NCBI RefSeq assembly: GCF_900090045.1 | Contig: NC_041781.1 | Coordinates: 1,720,001 to 1,784,000, forward strand | Source of the DNA: Plasmodium malariae | Taxonomy: Eukaryota > Apicomplexa > Aconoidasida > Haemosporida > Plasmodiidae | DNA: 64,000 nt | Direction of reading: 5' to 3' | Translations under genes and position numbers: made by a program | Shown here: positions 32,521-43,883 of the stretch, piece by piece | Layout of the letters: each line of letters starts with the position of its first letter | Numbering within the stretch: the first letter of the stretch is position 1 | The notes under the pieces: model-generated | Seen by the model: the letters and a program-made list of their open reading frames with translations, nothing else | Databases searched by the model: none | Told to the model about the DNA's origin: nothing

Positions 32521-32769
32521 TATTTATGTTTATGCCGCATCTTTGAAGGCGCGGGCTGCAATAGATTTACGTTCCACTTAAACGGTAAAAGCGCAAGGGG
32601 TTCGAACAAGAGGACAGAGCACGGTTCATTTAAGGGGAAGAAGGATTAACATATATATATGTATATGTGTATGTGTAGGTATATATACATATATGTATGT
32701 GAATACACAGCTATATGCAACTACATACGTGCGCGATTGCAATAACGTTGACCCTTAACTCGCGAAAGA
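31285..32769. promoter_or_regulatory. Divergent intergenic region between S2 and the small mitochondrial protein
   Basis: 1.5 kb with a 15-bp array (31562-31808), poly(A) runs (31971-31996), a poly(T) run (32218-32238) and (TA)n near 32482-32518. Both promoters must lie here, but no factor site was recognised. Confidence 0.55.
31562..31808. repeat. 15-bp minisatellite (AAGAAGCAAAGAAAT)
   Basis: About 16 copies with single-base variants (GCAAGG, GCGAAG). On the minus strand it is open in all three frames and mimics a Phe/Leu/Ser-rich membrane protein. Confidence 0.93.
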
Positions 32770-33204
32770 ATGAACACATTTAATTTCTTTAAGAGATGTT
32801 GGTCTAATGTATTCAGGAAAAATGCATTACAAATAAAAAGTCGAAAGTTTGTTAGTACAAGAAAAGCTGTTGGAGGAGGGGGCGTAGGAACAATGCTTTT
32901 AATTTCACCTGTTTTATTTGAACAAAAAAATAAAGAAGAAGAAAATTCTCCGAAAAGTGAATATATATTTATGGCAGGAAAGAGTATCGACTTTTTAACA
33001 CAAAAAATATTTGAAAATGAGTTTGGAACGTCTATATTATATTTAGCATTTGTTGTTGCATATTTAGCATTACTTGTTCATGACAATAAAATAAATTTAA
33101 TGGTTCAGAAATTGAAATTCAAATATTCCAATAATATGTTTTCTATTGGTCATCCTAATTATAAGAAGTATTTGCATCAAAATGGTAACATGAAAAAGGA
33201 TTAA
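32770..33204 (+). CDS. Small membrane protein with mitochondrial-type leader, function unknown
   Basis: 144 residues. The first 30 are basic and hydroxylated (NFFKRCWSNVFRKNALQIKS, then RKFVSTRK), as in a mitochondrial presequence. A Gly-rich patch (AVGGGGVGTMLL) follows, then one membrane helix near residues 96-113 (ILYLAFVVAYLALLVH) and a Lys/Asn-rich soluble tail. Translation is non-repetitive and the ATG is the first in frame. A role in a respiratory or ATP-synthase complex is possible, since Plasmodium has many lineage-specific one-helix subunits, but nothing in the sequence proves it. Confidence 0.72.
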   Translation: MNTFNFFKRCWSNVFRKNALQIKSRKFVSTRKAVGGGGVGTMLLISPVLFEQKNKEEENSPKSEYIFMAGKSIDFLTQKIFENEFGTSILYLAFVVAYLALLVHDNKINLMVQKLKFKYSNNMFSIGHPNYKKYLHQNGNMKKD

Positions 33205-34094
33205 AGCGGTAAGCAAAGGAAAGGACAGGGGAACGAACCACGAGCAGGTTACTGGATACACTCTCAGATATGTATGAAGAATTATATGCTCACATTTCTG
33301 GAAACGTCGGTTGCTGTTCTTCCCTTTGTTTGCGTATCACATAGTGTGGATGTAACAAATGGGGTATTGCAGCTTTTCCGCACGGCACAGAAAGCAAATC
33401 TTTATTACGTTTTATTAGGTGTATGTTTTATTAAGATTAGTTTTATGTTATTACATTTTATTTTATTATTATTATTTTTTTTTTTTATTTCTTTGAACTT
33501 TTCGAAATAATATCTTTTGGCAAACCCCTACTCAGTTTTTACACAATTGTTTCTTTCCCCTTTTTTGTATTAATTCCTTTTTGTTACTGCTGCACATATT
33601 ATGCTTCGCTTGGAAGTACTCACCCTTTTAGCTCTACCTATGCAATGGACTGTACATATACATATGGTACATAAGTATGTACACAAATATAGAATGAACT
33701 TTTTTTTTTTTTTTTTTCCAATTCTGTGTTATAACTCATCGTAACCTTATCAATTTTTTGCTTTCCATGCGAAACATTTCTTTATTTTAAAAGGATCGCC
33801 CTCCCCCCCAATTCATCTCGTTAAATCGTATCACCTTGTATGGTTCACTTGTTATTACTTTATTTTATTTTGTTAACATGGAATATGATACATCATAAGC
33901 GGTGCACACACACATATGTACATGCACATATGGAGTAGTGGCAAGTATCCCACTGCCCCCCCAAAATGGAAATGCTGTGAGTTATGTTAGCCTCTGTCAT
34001 CTCGTAACATGATCAAAGGGGATGTTGAACGGTTAGGCAGTCACTACAATATGTATTTACCCATATTTACACATATATATACTTATGCATATTT

Positions 34095-34300
34095 ACACAT
34101 ATATATACTTACACGTACTTACACGTACTTGCACGTACTTACACGTACTTGCACGTACTTACACGTACTTACACGTACTTACACGTACTTACACGTACTT
34201 ACAAGTACTTACAAGTACTTACACGTACTTACAAGTACTTACAAGTACTTACACGCACTTACACGTACTTACAAGTACTTACACGTACTTACACGCATAC
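34095..34300. repeat. 10-bp minisatellite (ACTTACACGT)
   Basis: About 19 copies, alternating ACTTACACGT, ACTTACAAGT and ACTTGCACGT. The unit contains the core ACGT and also a donor-like ACTTAC on the minus strand. Confidence 0.92.
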
Positions 34301-35069
34301 ATAAATGTGTACATTATTCGCATGCAAGGATACGAGGTCGTTCGCTGCAAAATTGCGGGCGTTCCGACATCCTACTTCTTCTTCCCCACAGTGGTAAAGG
34401 GAATGTAAAATTGTTTTAATCTCTATTTTTTTTCTCTCTCTGCATCATTTTATCCATTCTGCATGATATAGTGTTTAACATTACATTTCTAATGAAGTAT
34501 ATTTTGTTTTTCTCGTCCCTTTCTTCTTAAATTTAAAGCCTTTGCAAGCTTTTAAAATGGTAAAATTTTTTTTACCTGAACATGTTCAAATATAATAAAT
34601 GGGCATTTGTAAGACGTACTTACAAGAATTTTGTTACTCTCCGTTTTAAATGAAACCAATGCATAAATAGTTGTGCCTACATACGTAGAAACAGAATATA
34701 TGTGTATTATTTATAGTAATGGGAATGTGCTTATTGTGTACACTTTTGTTTTATATGTATATTATTTAAAAAAAAAAAAAAAAAAAAAAAGAAAGCGAAT
34801 AAACTTTATGTATTGCAATTTTGCCAAAATAACGAATGGCGAATGGTGAAGAAAATAAAGAAAACTCTGGATATGTTCGCTTAAATTATGTAAATTTTCC
34901 TTTTCCCCTTTGTGTAAATTGTAGTTAGCAAAAAGCAGAAAAAAAGGCGTATCAATTCTTTGAAAAATGAAACACGAGGAAATACAATAAAGCGCATAGA
35001 GAAATCGCGAAAAATCAGCTACTTGTACTTGGAAATATTTTTGCCTGATTAATTAATAAAAAAAAAAAA

Positions 35070-35395
35070 GAGCAAGAGAAAGGGAAATAGGTAGAGAAAG
35101 AGAAAGGGAAATAGGTAGAGAAAGAGAAAGGGAAATAGGTAGAGAAAGAGAAAGGGAAATAGGTAGAGAAAGAGGTAGAGAAAGAGGTAGAGAAAGAGGT
35201 AGAGAAAGAGGTAGAGAAAGAGGTAGAGAAAGTGGAATAGAAAGAGAAAGGGAAAGTGGAATAGAAAGAGAAAGGGAAAGTGGAATAGAAAGAGAAAGGG
35301 AAAGTGGAATAGAAAGAGAAAGGGAAAGTGGAATAGAAAGAGAAAGTGAAAGTGGTAGAGAAAGAGGTAGAGAAAGTGGAATAGAAAGAATAAGA
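35070..35395. repeat. Polypurine minisatellite (AGAGAAAGAGGT / GAAAGTGGAATA)
   Basis: About 320 bp, overwhelmingly A and G on the plus strand. Units of 6, 12, 18 and 24 bp are built from GAGAAAGAGGTA, GGAAATAGGTAG and GAAAGTGGAATA, grouped in blocks. It ends 50 bp before the AP2 start codon, so it may be part of the 5' UTR or promoter. Confidence 0.92.
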
Positions 35396-35444
35396 GAAAG
35401 AACAAGAATAGGAACAACCGTTGAAGCAGGAGCCACCGCAAGAA

Positions 35445-36077
35445 ATGCCAGGAACAATTATTCACAAGTCAGGTAGTTTACTAAATTCGTTGGTGAACAG
35501 AAATTTATGTACACTGTCAGGTATTTTTTTATCAAAGCATCCATATAAGCCCAAAACAAGAGAAATAATTCATCCCCATATGACCCCACCTGAATACCTG
35601 ACTCCGTCAGGTTGTTTTAGTGCAAAAACGAATGGACTACAGCAGTACATTCCAAAGAATTATTATCGAATTAAATGGATCGAATCGATGAGAAGTGGTG
35701 AATATTTAGGGGAAGATTATCCATGGAATTTATTGCCCAATTGGAAATATTGGAAGAAAAGAAAGTATAATGTAACATATAATGAAATTCCTTGGTTCAT
35801 TTCAAAAATAAAAGGAGTTTCCTACTATCAAAGATTGAATGTATGGATGGTTCAGTGGGTTGAAAATGGCGTTCATAGAATTCGAAGATTCAGGTGTGCT
35901 TTTGGAATTTTACAAGCAAAGCTAGCTGCTGAACAGTTCAGGAAAAATTTGGAAGAATCAGGTAGAGTAGACAACAGGAAATCAGAAAGACAACTAAGAA
36001 TGGATTATATACAAAAGAGAGAGGAGCGAATACTGAGAAAGAAAAAATACTCCAAAATTTCCAAGGGTCAGTTTTAG
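35445..36077 (+). CDS. ApiAP2-family protein with a single AP2 domain
   Basis: ApiAP2 proteins are the main sequence-specific transcription factors of apicomplexans. With the ATG at 35445 the protein has 210 residues. Seen: an AP2/ERF-type domain at about 122-172, beginning IKGVSYYQRLNVWMVQWVEN, with the three-strand pattern GVxYxxxxxxWxVxW, then RRFRCAFGILQAKLAAEQFR as strand three and the helix. A Lys/Arg-rich tail (180-205) could aid DNA binding or nuclear import. The N-terminal 120 residues are rich in Pro, Tyr and Trp (GLQQYIPKNYYRIKWIE, DYPWNLLPNWKYWKK) and match no domain I recognise. The protein is small for the family. Codons before the chosen ATG are open but lack an ATG. From memory a similar short AP2 protein sits here in P. 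falciparum. Confidence 0.82.
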   Translation: MPGTIIHKSGSLLNSLVNRNLCTLSGIFLSKHPYKPKTREIIHPHMTPPEYLTPSGCFSAKTNGLQQYIPKNYYRIKWIESMRSGEYLGEDYPWNLLPNWKYWKKRKYNVTYNEIPWFISKIKGVSYYQRLNVWMVQWVENGVHRIRRFRCAFGILQAKLAAEQFRKNLEESGRVDNRKSERQLRMDYIQKREERILRKKKYSKISKGQF

Positions 36078-36169
36078 TCCAAATGTGCGCACGGGGATGG
36101 ATGGAAGTATGCGTATACGTGCGTGTATGTGTTTGCGCGTTTGGTGGGGTTAAAAATGTATTTTTCATC

Positions 36170-36360
36170 ATATTTTTTGTAATACTTTTTCCATATTTTT
36201 TGTAATACTTTTTCCATATTTTGTGTAATACTTTTTCCATATTTTGTGTAATACTTTTTCCATATTTTTTGTAATACTTTTTCCATATTTTGTGTAATAC
36301 TTTTTCCATATTTTGTGTAATACATTTTCCATATTTTGTGTAATACATTTTCCATATTTT
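36170..36360. repeat. 22-bp minisatellite (CCATATTTTTTGTAATACTTTT)
   Basis: About eight copies with a TTTTTTGT / TTTTGTGT alternation, beginning about 95 bp downstream of the AP2 stop codon. Confidence 0.92.
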
Positions 36361-37284
36361 TTTTTTATATTTTTTCTCCTTTTTTTGTTTATTCTTTTAT
36401 TTGATAGAAGCGACCAGAAGTTTTATGTATAAATTGTTAAGTGCATACATGAGATATTCTATCGACTTGTGGATTGTAACATTACAGCTGCAAATATGTA
36501 CAACCGCGGAAGTGCTAAATTGCACATTCACACAATCGCACTTATGCATATGTATACAAACCTGGGCAACCCTCCCCCCTTTCTACCCCATTCTGATTTA
36601 TCTCTTTTGTATTAAAGCTTGTCGCTGCATTGAGGGAGGAACGTAAAAACGAGAAATAAAATTGAAAAAGACGGGGGAAAAAATAAAGCACAAAAAATAT
36701 AGAATAAAAAAAAGTACATTTTAAATATAATAAATGATATATGGAAAAAAGTTGTTACGACCAAAAAATGAAACCCATCTGGGGCTTATTAAACAATTTC
36801 TGGGGTACCTTTATTTTTTATTTATTTATTTATTTTTTTTTTTTATTTCAAAAGGGAGAAGAAAGTTTTGTTTCTCGACATGTACATGTATATGTACGCA
36901 TATATACGTGTGCATATACATATGTAACGGCTCACATTATCTATTATGCGATACTGCATAGCCCCTTTTTTCTTCGTAGCTAAAATATTAAAAAAAATTT
37001 TAAAATTCCTTCTAAACGTGTATACGCTGTTCATTTGAGCTAAAATTAACATATCACTTTTTCTTATTAAGTAGGAAGCACAAAGAGGTATGATCGGGGG
37101 AGTATACCATAATTCGCTTTACAAGTGTATAGAAACAGTTTTCTCATCATATGTACTTCAATCTGTTTGTACGTATATATAATGGTAGCCTTCAGAGGAC
37201 TACGCAAAAGGGTGTATATGCATATGCATATATATATAGAAGTAGATCCATCTGGTCAGTTGCTTAACCGTCTCCTTTTTTTTT

Positions 37285-37525
37285 GTTCACTTGTTCGTTT
37301 GTTCACTTGTTCGTCTGTTTACTTGTTCGTCTGTTTACTTGTTCGTCTGTTTACTTGTTCGTTTGTTTACTTGTTCGTTTGTTCACTTGTTCGTCTGTTT
37401 ACTTGTTCGTCTGTTTACTTGTTCGTCTGTTTACTTGTTCGTCTGTTTACTTGTTCGTTTGTTTACTTGTTCGTTTGTTCACTTGTTCGTCTGTTTACTT
37501 GTTTGTCTGTTTACTTGTTTATTTT
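37285..37525. repeat. 16-bp minisatellite (CTTGTTCGTCTGTTTA)
   Basis: About 15 copies with TTTG/TCTG and TTCAC/TTTAC variants. It ends about 95 bp beyond the V-ATPase E stop codon. Confidence 0.93.
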
Positions 37526-37621
37526 ATTTTATTTATTTTTTTTTTTTCCCTTAACTGACCGAAACATTTTCAACGCGCAATACCATTTGACGGCTTCCAA
37601 ACCTGCAAGATGTTCATCTCA

Positions 37622-38881
37622 TTATAGAGTTTCGAAAAACATTCTTTTAATTTCTGGAGTACAGTATTCTATAGCAAGCTTGAGACGGACGTCCAAAGTG
37701 TTATCACAGTTTATTTTCCTATTTGGTGTGGTTAAAATAATTCCACCAAGGCATGAATTTCCTTCATTTTCATTTGAGGGTGGTGGAGGTAAATAATTGC
37801 CTGATTTGTCAATTTCTATTTTTACACTTTTGGTAATATTAAATTGTTTTTTTAATTTGTCATTATATTTTTGAACTGCTTCATTTAAAGAACTTTCAAC
37901 AATAGACTTATCAATATCTCTACAACGGACTATAACATGTGGTTCTTGCATATAATATAATGACTGAACAATCAAATCTATTATAAGATTTTTATATTTC
38001 TCTTTATCTTTGTACAATTCCCCTAATCTATCACTACTTATTTTATAAATTTCTTTAAAAACTTGATCCTTTGCACACATTTTTTTAAGTCTAGCTTTAT
38101 TAATAGCTGAAGAACGACTAATTGATCTTTTCACTTCCATCTGTTTTGCTTTTTTTTGAAACTCTAGTCTTATTTTCTCCTTCATCTTTTGGACTATTCT
38201 TAATTTTTCTATGTTAAAATCTTCTAGTGCCTTGGCCTCGATTTCATGCGCTTTATCTTTAGCTTCATTTAGGATGAAGTTTACCATTTGCTGTATTTGC
38301 TTCTGCGCTTCTGCATCGTCCTGCGATGTGATAAGGAACCAATCGCGGTGGTAAAAATGTATGTATGATGACAAGGTGAACATGTTAAGTAACTACGATA
38401 CAGTGTCCAACACAGTGCCAAATACACATCCGTATAAAACGATTTGTTAATATGCATACATGTAATACACAGACAAAAACGAATGCATAAATGAACTTAA
38501 TTCAGTTTCTTCTTCAATATGCAAACGTTTTGCATTTCTGCTAAATGGTAAAGTGCGTTACATGGACAAAGACATATATACGTTCTGGTGGTTGCTATTG
38601 CAAGTAAATGCAATGCCTTATGTGTAATTGAATACTTATATATATATATATATATATGTACATGCAATACATGTGAAAACACTCAATGCATATGTATGCG
38701 TCTGCCTCACGGGATACATAACAAAAAGTGCAAATTGAAACACAAAATTCGCTAAATTTGAATGTACTGCGCTATGTTAGAATGGTGTAATTTGGATAAT
38801 GTGCAGTTACTATTATGTTTATTATTTTTTCCTCTTATTTGTTCCTTTTTTGTTTTCTTTTTTTCAACTTACTAAAGCCAT
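37622..38881 (-). CDS. V-type proton ATPase subunit E (2 exons)
   Basis: Subunit E forms the peripheral stalk of the vacuolar proton pump. Model: exon 1 at 38881-38873 (only ATG GCT TTA, MAL), donor GTAAGT, intron to 38321, acceptor TCGCAG, exon 2 at 38320-37622, giving 235 residues. Joined, the protein starts MAL-DDAEAQKQIQQMVNFIL, which fits the E-subunit start. The unspliced frame would instead start with an unrelated leader (MFTLSSYIHF...). Seen: the conserved helical N-terminal half (EAKDKAHEIEAKALEDFNIEK), Lys-rich coiled coil, then the C-terminal globular part with PHVIVRCRDID, GGIILTTPNRKINCDNTLD and RLKLAIEYCTPEIKRMFFE. The length is close to that recalled for other Plasmodium E subunits. 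No inserts. Confidence 0.92.
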
Positions 38882-39046
38882 CTTTTCCTCAAATATTTCA
38901 TTACAGTTTATGTCAAGGTACGCGAATTGTTTTCTTCTATATGTTATTTAATGTACGGGGGGAAATAAATACATACAAGTATATATGTATGTATGTGTAT
39001 ATGTATACGTATATGTATTTATACAAATACGTTTATGTTCATATAA

Positions 39047-39080
<34 letters not shown>

Positions 39081-40727
39081 TTTTTCCAAAAATTCAAAAT
39101 AAATGGGGAAAAAGAAATTTTTTTTTAATTATCCGAATGGATTAACTTTAATTGGCAATATTTACGCGCGTATATATGCCATCTGATATGTATGTGTAAG
39201 TATAAAAATATATATGTAAATATGTATGTGTATATTATAATATATATATATATTATATATGCATAAAATAAGTACGTATAATTTATATACGCATAATTTA
39301 TATACGCATAATTTATTTATGTATAAATTATATGCTTATAATTAAATATGAATAATTTATATGTGCATAATTAAATATGAATAAATTATATACGTACAAT
39401 TACGTAAACGTAAACGTAAATTTTAATTTTAATTTTAATTTATTTTATTTTTATTTTTTATTATTTTTATTTTTTATTATTTTAATTTATTTTATTTTTA
39501 TTTTTTATTATTATTTTTTTTTTTTTTTTGCCAAAATTGCAAGTTAATTTCACAGCTTTTTCGAGAGAGCAAATTGAATAGTACAAAACAGTAGGAATAA
39601 TAAAATGAACAAAAATGCATTCTTTTAATTTTGAACAAAATGTTTACTATTTTTTATTTTTTTATGTTCTATGGAATATGCTAAATGCTAAGTTTGTTTA
39701 AGGATAAAAGAGGAATAGCGAAACGTAGTAAAGTATTTTCATTATCGTACAAGAGTTGCTTTTTATACGCATATTTATCATGTATGACTTAACGGCGTTT
39801 GATTACATATACAAGCGTAATAGGTGGAGCTAATTCATACATATATGCATACGTGCATATATATATGTATATACACGTGTGTGTGTATTTGCTTAGTTAC
39901 ACACGTAAGTATGTGCTTTCATGTAATCGAAACTTCGATGCATTTAGCTGCCCATTTGTTCAAATGAGAAGAAGAGCCATTCGGAAGTAGTTGTTGCACT
40001 TTTTACTCTTCTCAAATATTTTTTTTTTTAAAACTTCTAACCGTTTGTACTCTTCCCCTACAAGGCGTTTAAAAAGAGTAAGACGTAAATGTACGTATGG
40101 AATATACCCATTTTTTCTTTTTTCAATTTTCTTTTTCTTTCTCTTTTTCCATTTCTTTTTTTTTCTCCCTTTCCATTTCTTTTTTTTTCTCCCTTTCCAT
40201 TTCTTTTTTAAACCCTTTTTTTTTAAACGTATAAACATATAAAAAATAAAAAGAGCAAGGGAATAATAAGGCCCCTTTTCATCTCTAAAATGATAAGTAG
40301 TTTGTGTTTAACATATACCGAGCTACAATAACGCAATAGCATCATTAATACGATAACGAAATAGCATCTTTTCTTTTATTATTTATAATTGCCATTTTAT
40401 TTCGTCTGAACAGTGTTATATCGTTTTTACAACAGCTAGCCACTTTGTTTTGAAAAAAAAAAAAAAAAAAAATCGGCAATAGGGCTAAACTTATGGGCTG
40501 CACATGATAACATAGCATAACAACGTAACATAACAACGTAACATGATAATGTGACAGACCAACTGTACATACATCAAATTACAAATCACTGCAGTGTTCT
40601 TTTTTCATGCAGTTGATGGGTGGCTAGCATTTATGTTCTTTAGATTTTCAAAGATAAAAAAATGGAAGGAGTGCAGCATTAAGTGCTCTTTTGCATGGGT
40701 TTGTTGTTTAGGTCCTTTCCATTTTAA

Positions 40728-40795
<68 letters not shown>

Positions 40796-41204
40796 TCAGC
40801 ATTCTACTGCTGGAAAATAGTTTGATTATTACACGCATTTAAGCATATATGTACATAAAATGCATATCTATGAAGGTATAAACTCTTGTACGAATGTATG
40901 AAGTACGGAAAGGATACTTGGCAAAAGATATTATGAGTGTTTCCATACATACAACATAACAAAGTTTGTTCTTCTAAATGTTCTGTTTGTACTTATATAG
41001 TTGTTGTTCTCTTTTTTTTTTTTTTTTTTTTCCCCCCAACACTTCCACATTGAGGTTTTGGATGATATGTCCACATACGCACAATAAATAAATATGGATA
41101 TGTGTAAAAAGTGCAACTACATGTACATATGTGCATTTTCCTATGAGGTTCATTCCTTCATTTTACGGGGTACACAGTGAAATGGCAAAAATATGGTTTT
41201 CCCT

Positions 41205-41243
<39 letters not shown>

Positions 41244-41734
41244 TATGCATAAAAGTACTTCCATATGTACGTACGTTCATATAAACGCGTATTAATGACC
41301 CTAGGTGGCAAATATAGGAATATGTTCAGCTAGTGCTCGCTCCAATGTATGATTGTACATATGTTTTTACAAACCATCTTTCTACAATTTGCATATTTTT
41401 TTTTTTGTGCTTTTAATTTGCAGACCTATAAGGTAAACTTTGTTTCAACAACCGCACCTCCTTCAGTTGCTGCTCTTTTCGCTTTGTTTTTATCTTGCTT
41501 TTTATTTTCGCATTCTTTACTTTTCCTTTTATTTATGCATTTTTTACCTTGCCTTTTATTTCTTCATTTTTTACTTTGCATTTTCTGAACAGGATCATTC
41601 TTTCTTTTGGCTTTTCTATTTTGCCTCTTCGTTTTGCTCATTTTATTTGGACTTTTTCTATTTTGATTTTTTTTATTTTTCCTTTATTTACTTCAATTTG
41701 TTCTGTGTTTCCATTTTTTATTTTTATTTTTTAT

Positions 41735-41960
41735 TTGTAATATATATTTTTATTTTATATTTGTAATATATATTTTTATTTTATATTTGTAATATATATT
41801 TTTATTTTATATTTGTAATATATATTTTTATTTTATATTTGTAATATATATTTTATTTTATATTTGTAATATATATTTTATTTTATATTTGTAATATATA
41901 TTTTTATTTTATATTTGTAATATATATTTTTATTTTATATTTGTAATATATATTTTTATT
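41735..41960. repeat. 24-bp minisatellite (TATTTTTATTTTATATTTGTAATA)
   Basis: About nine copies, some lacking one T. It is the most A+T-rich array of the window (only one G per unit). Confidence 0.92.
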
Positions 41961-42204
41961 TTTTACTTTTGTTATTTATTTTTATTTTCTATTTTTATTA
42001 TTTATTTTTATTTTCTATTTTTTTTCTCTCAGAATTAACCTACCTCTTTAAACTCAGTTTAGAACAAATAAATTTTTTTTTTTTGTGTGTATAGGATTAT
42101 CACTGCCCGTTGTTCAATTTTAGTTGTATGTTTTTAAAAAAAAATTAAAAAAAAAAAAAAAAAAGCAAGAACGAAAGAAGTAAAAAGCCAAAATAAATGA
42201 GATA

Positions 42205-42300
42205 AAAACGCAAAAACAATAGAGAACAAAACGCAAAAACAATAGAGAACAAAACGCAAAAACAATAGAGAACAAAACGCAAAAACAATAGAGAACAAAA
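42205..42300. repeat. 23-bp tandem repeat (ACGCAAAAACAATAGAGAACAAA)
   Basis: Four near-perfect copies with ACG at 42208 and 42231 and so on, a period of 23 bp. Confidence 0.92.
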
Positions 42301-42637
42301 AACAGAAAAAAAAGAAAAAAGAAAAAAGGTAGACTATTATTGATTATTAACAAAATAAATTGAAGCATGGCTTTTGCGCGACTGCTGTAAGTTAAAAGAA
42401 AAAAAAAAAAAAAATAAATAAATATATACATAAATAAGTAATATAACAGAATAATAAAATTAAAGTACAATAAAATATAACAGAATAAGAACAATAAAGT
42501 GTAACAAAGTAAGCTCAAATAAGCCCCCAAAAGGCGAGCCCACTTTTATGAGCAAATTCTGCACAATCAGCCATCATAATGAGCATCTCATACCGTAGTT
42601 CACTGGAAGAGAAACAAGGAGATGATTCTAAAACACC

Positions 42638-43883
42638 ATGAACAACATATGTACAACGGTAGTGGCTGTTAACATTTTAGAGTTCTTTCCCTGGTTAGAT
42701 GACTTGTTTAAGTTAATGTACTTGGTAAGAGGGTCCTCTGTGAAATGGAGAGGGGGCAGGGGATAATGTGTACTTGTCTTGTACGTACGTACTCGTTTGG
42801 CATCTACGCATTAGTTTGAACTTTGTTCTGCATTTACATATATGTTTGCACTGAGTTTCGTATGTACTTGGGTGCACTATTTTTGCATAATTTTTTTCTT
42901 TTTTTTCGATCCTTTTTTTAGAACAAAGAATGGAGGTACACCGTCCTTGATGTTATCCGAAATACAAATTTCTTAAATGGGAAAACTATCATGCGATTAA
43001 AAAATAAAAAGTATATTTTGCTAATTTTAAAATATATGAAGTGCAACAATAAAAGAGGAAAAGCAATATGCGAGCATTTCGACCGTATAGACCTGGGGAG
43101 TTACAAGTTGTGCTACTTCCCTAATGTTTTGTAAGGATATGAAAAAAGGAAAAAAAGTATAAACAAATATGCGCGTAAAATTGAATGAATGTATGTATAT
43201 ATATATGTGTGTGAGCTCGTCTGTGTATACGGTGGTGTATTATTGTGTGTAATGAAAAGAAAGTCCGTCAGTTCGTGTAGTGAAAAGGAAGTACACCAGT
43301 TCGTGTAGTGAAAAGGAAGTACACAAGTTCGTGTAGTGAAAAGGAAGTACACAAGTTCGTGTAGTGAAAAGGAAGTACACAAGTTCGTGTAGTCAAACTG
43401 TTTTTTCCAACCCATCCTTTACCCATTCTATCTATACATGGTCTTTTTTCTTTTTCTTTTTCTTTTTTTTTTTTTTTTTTTTTCACTATGAATGATATAA
43501 ATATAATACGTGTTATTATGGACGTTTTAAAACGTTTTCCCTTTTTTTCTATCCTTTTTTCTCTCTTCCTTTCGCTGCTTTTTTCCTTCCTTTCTATCTC
43601 CCTTTATAGAGAGCTAATCATCGCGTCCTGTAACTTGAACCCTTTGTTCTTTAACTGCATCCAACACATATTTCCAAGATTGATATACTTTAAGTTGATT
43701 ATTAGAACCCCTGTATGTATACCTCTTTTAAAAAACTTTTGCTTCAATTCGAAGAGTCTTAGGTATATGATTATCTGTTTTGTGAACAGTACCCTTGACA
43801 AGGAGTACAAAGAGAAATTGAGGAACAGCTTAACAACCTTTTTTCGACTTTGGAATATTAATGTTCAACTAATAACAGAGTAG
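42638..43883 (+). CDS. F-box/LRR-like small protein (3 exons, not a single ORF)
   Basis: I do not recognise a named ortholog. Model: exon 1 42638-42724 (MNNICTTVVAVNILEFFPWL, ending LMYL|GTAAGA), exon 2 42922-43130, exon 3 43610-43883, giving 189 residues. Acceptors are TTTTTTTAG and CTTTATAG. Phases are 0 and 2, and the split codon TT|A restores Leu. Seen: the first 40 residues (ILEFFPWLDDLFKLMYLNKEWRYTV) look like an F-box, which usually reads LP...L..I..yL.....l..l..vck.w. The remainder has Leu/Ile-rich periodicity (LGSYKLCYFPNVL, then LELIIASCNLNPLFFN, then FPRLIYFKLIIRTP) suggestive of leucine-rich repeats, as in F-box/LRR adaptors of SCF ubiquitin ligases. The domain suggestion is inference. 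Intron 2 carries a minisatellite. A short upstream frame (42572-42640) ends in TGA overlapping the start ATG. Confidence 0.6.
43262..43392. repeat. 27-bp minisatellite inside intron 2 of the F-box-like gene
   Basis: About five copies of AGTTCGTGTAGTGAAAAGGA plus AGTACAC. It is open on the minus strand (HELVYFLFTTR type), which makes a false frame overlapping the real exons. Confidence 0.9.

Larger units (their letters stand above)
33205..35444. other. Intergenic region before the AP2 gene
   Basis: 2.2 kb on the plus side between two plus-strand genes. It holds a 10-bp array (34095-34300), poly(T) near 33701-33718, poly(A) near 34769-34790 and a polypurine array (35070-35395). A 78-codon ATG frame at 33274-33510 was noted but not accepted. 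Confidence 0.6.
36078..37621. other. Convergent intergenic region, AP2 to V-ATPase E
   Basis: 1.5 kb with a 22-bp array (36170-36360) right after the AP2 gene and a 16-bp array (37285-37525) right after the V-ATPase E gene. Open frames in all phases of the 37.3-kb array are read-through. No gene was seen between them. Confidence 0.7.
38882..42637. promoter_or_regulatory. Long divergent intergenic region (V-ATPase E to F-box-like gene)
   Basis: 3.8 kb. It holds an AT-rich tract rich in TATATACGCATAATTTA-type units (39225-39415) merging into TTTTATTTTTATTATT (39420-39530), abutting poly(T) and poly(A) blocks at 40731-40797, a (TA)n at 41214-41242, a 24-bp array (41735-41960) and a 23-bp array (42205-42300). 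No supported gene. A 61-codon and a 79-codon frame near 40.6 and 41.4 kb end in read-through of T-runs. Confidence 0.55.

Noticed and set aside
32590..32620. GGGGTTCGAAC, resembling a tRNA T-loop
   Set aside because: Flanks cannot form the acceptor, anticodon and D arms of a tRNA.
33274..33510. 78-codon ATG frame just downstream of the small mitochondrial-type gene
   Set aside because: The first 50 residues are balanced, but the rest is T-run-derived Leu/Phe, no family or splice evidence exists, and it most likely lies in the 3' UTR.
37125..37796. 223-residue plus-strand frame (SVYLFVCLLVRLFTC repeats) over the V-ATPase E 3' region
   Set aside because: It is read-through of a 16-bp minisatellite; parallel frames are open in all phases, and its end is antisense to V-ATPase E.
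39180..39540. Very AT-rich stretch as a possible centromere
   Set aside because: Plasmodium centromere cores are about 2 kb at over 97% A+T; this is only about 350 bp and contains G/C.
40594..40779. Frame with DGWLAFMFFRFSKIKKWKEC and several Cys
   Set aside because: Short, ends in a poly(T) tract, with no start exon and no family match.
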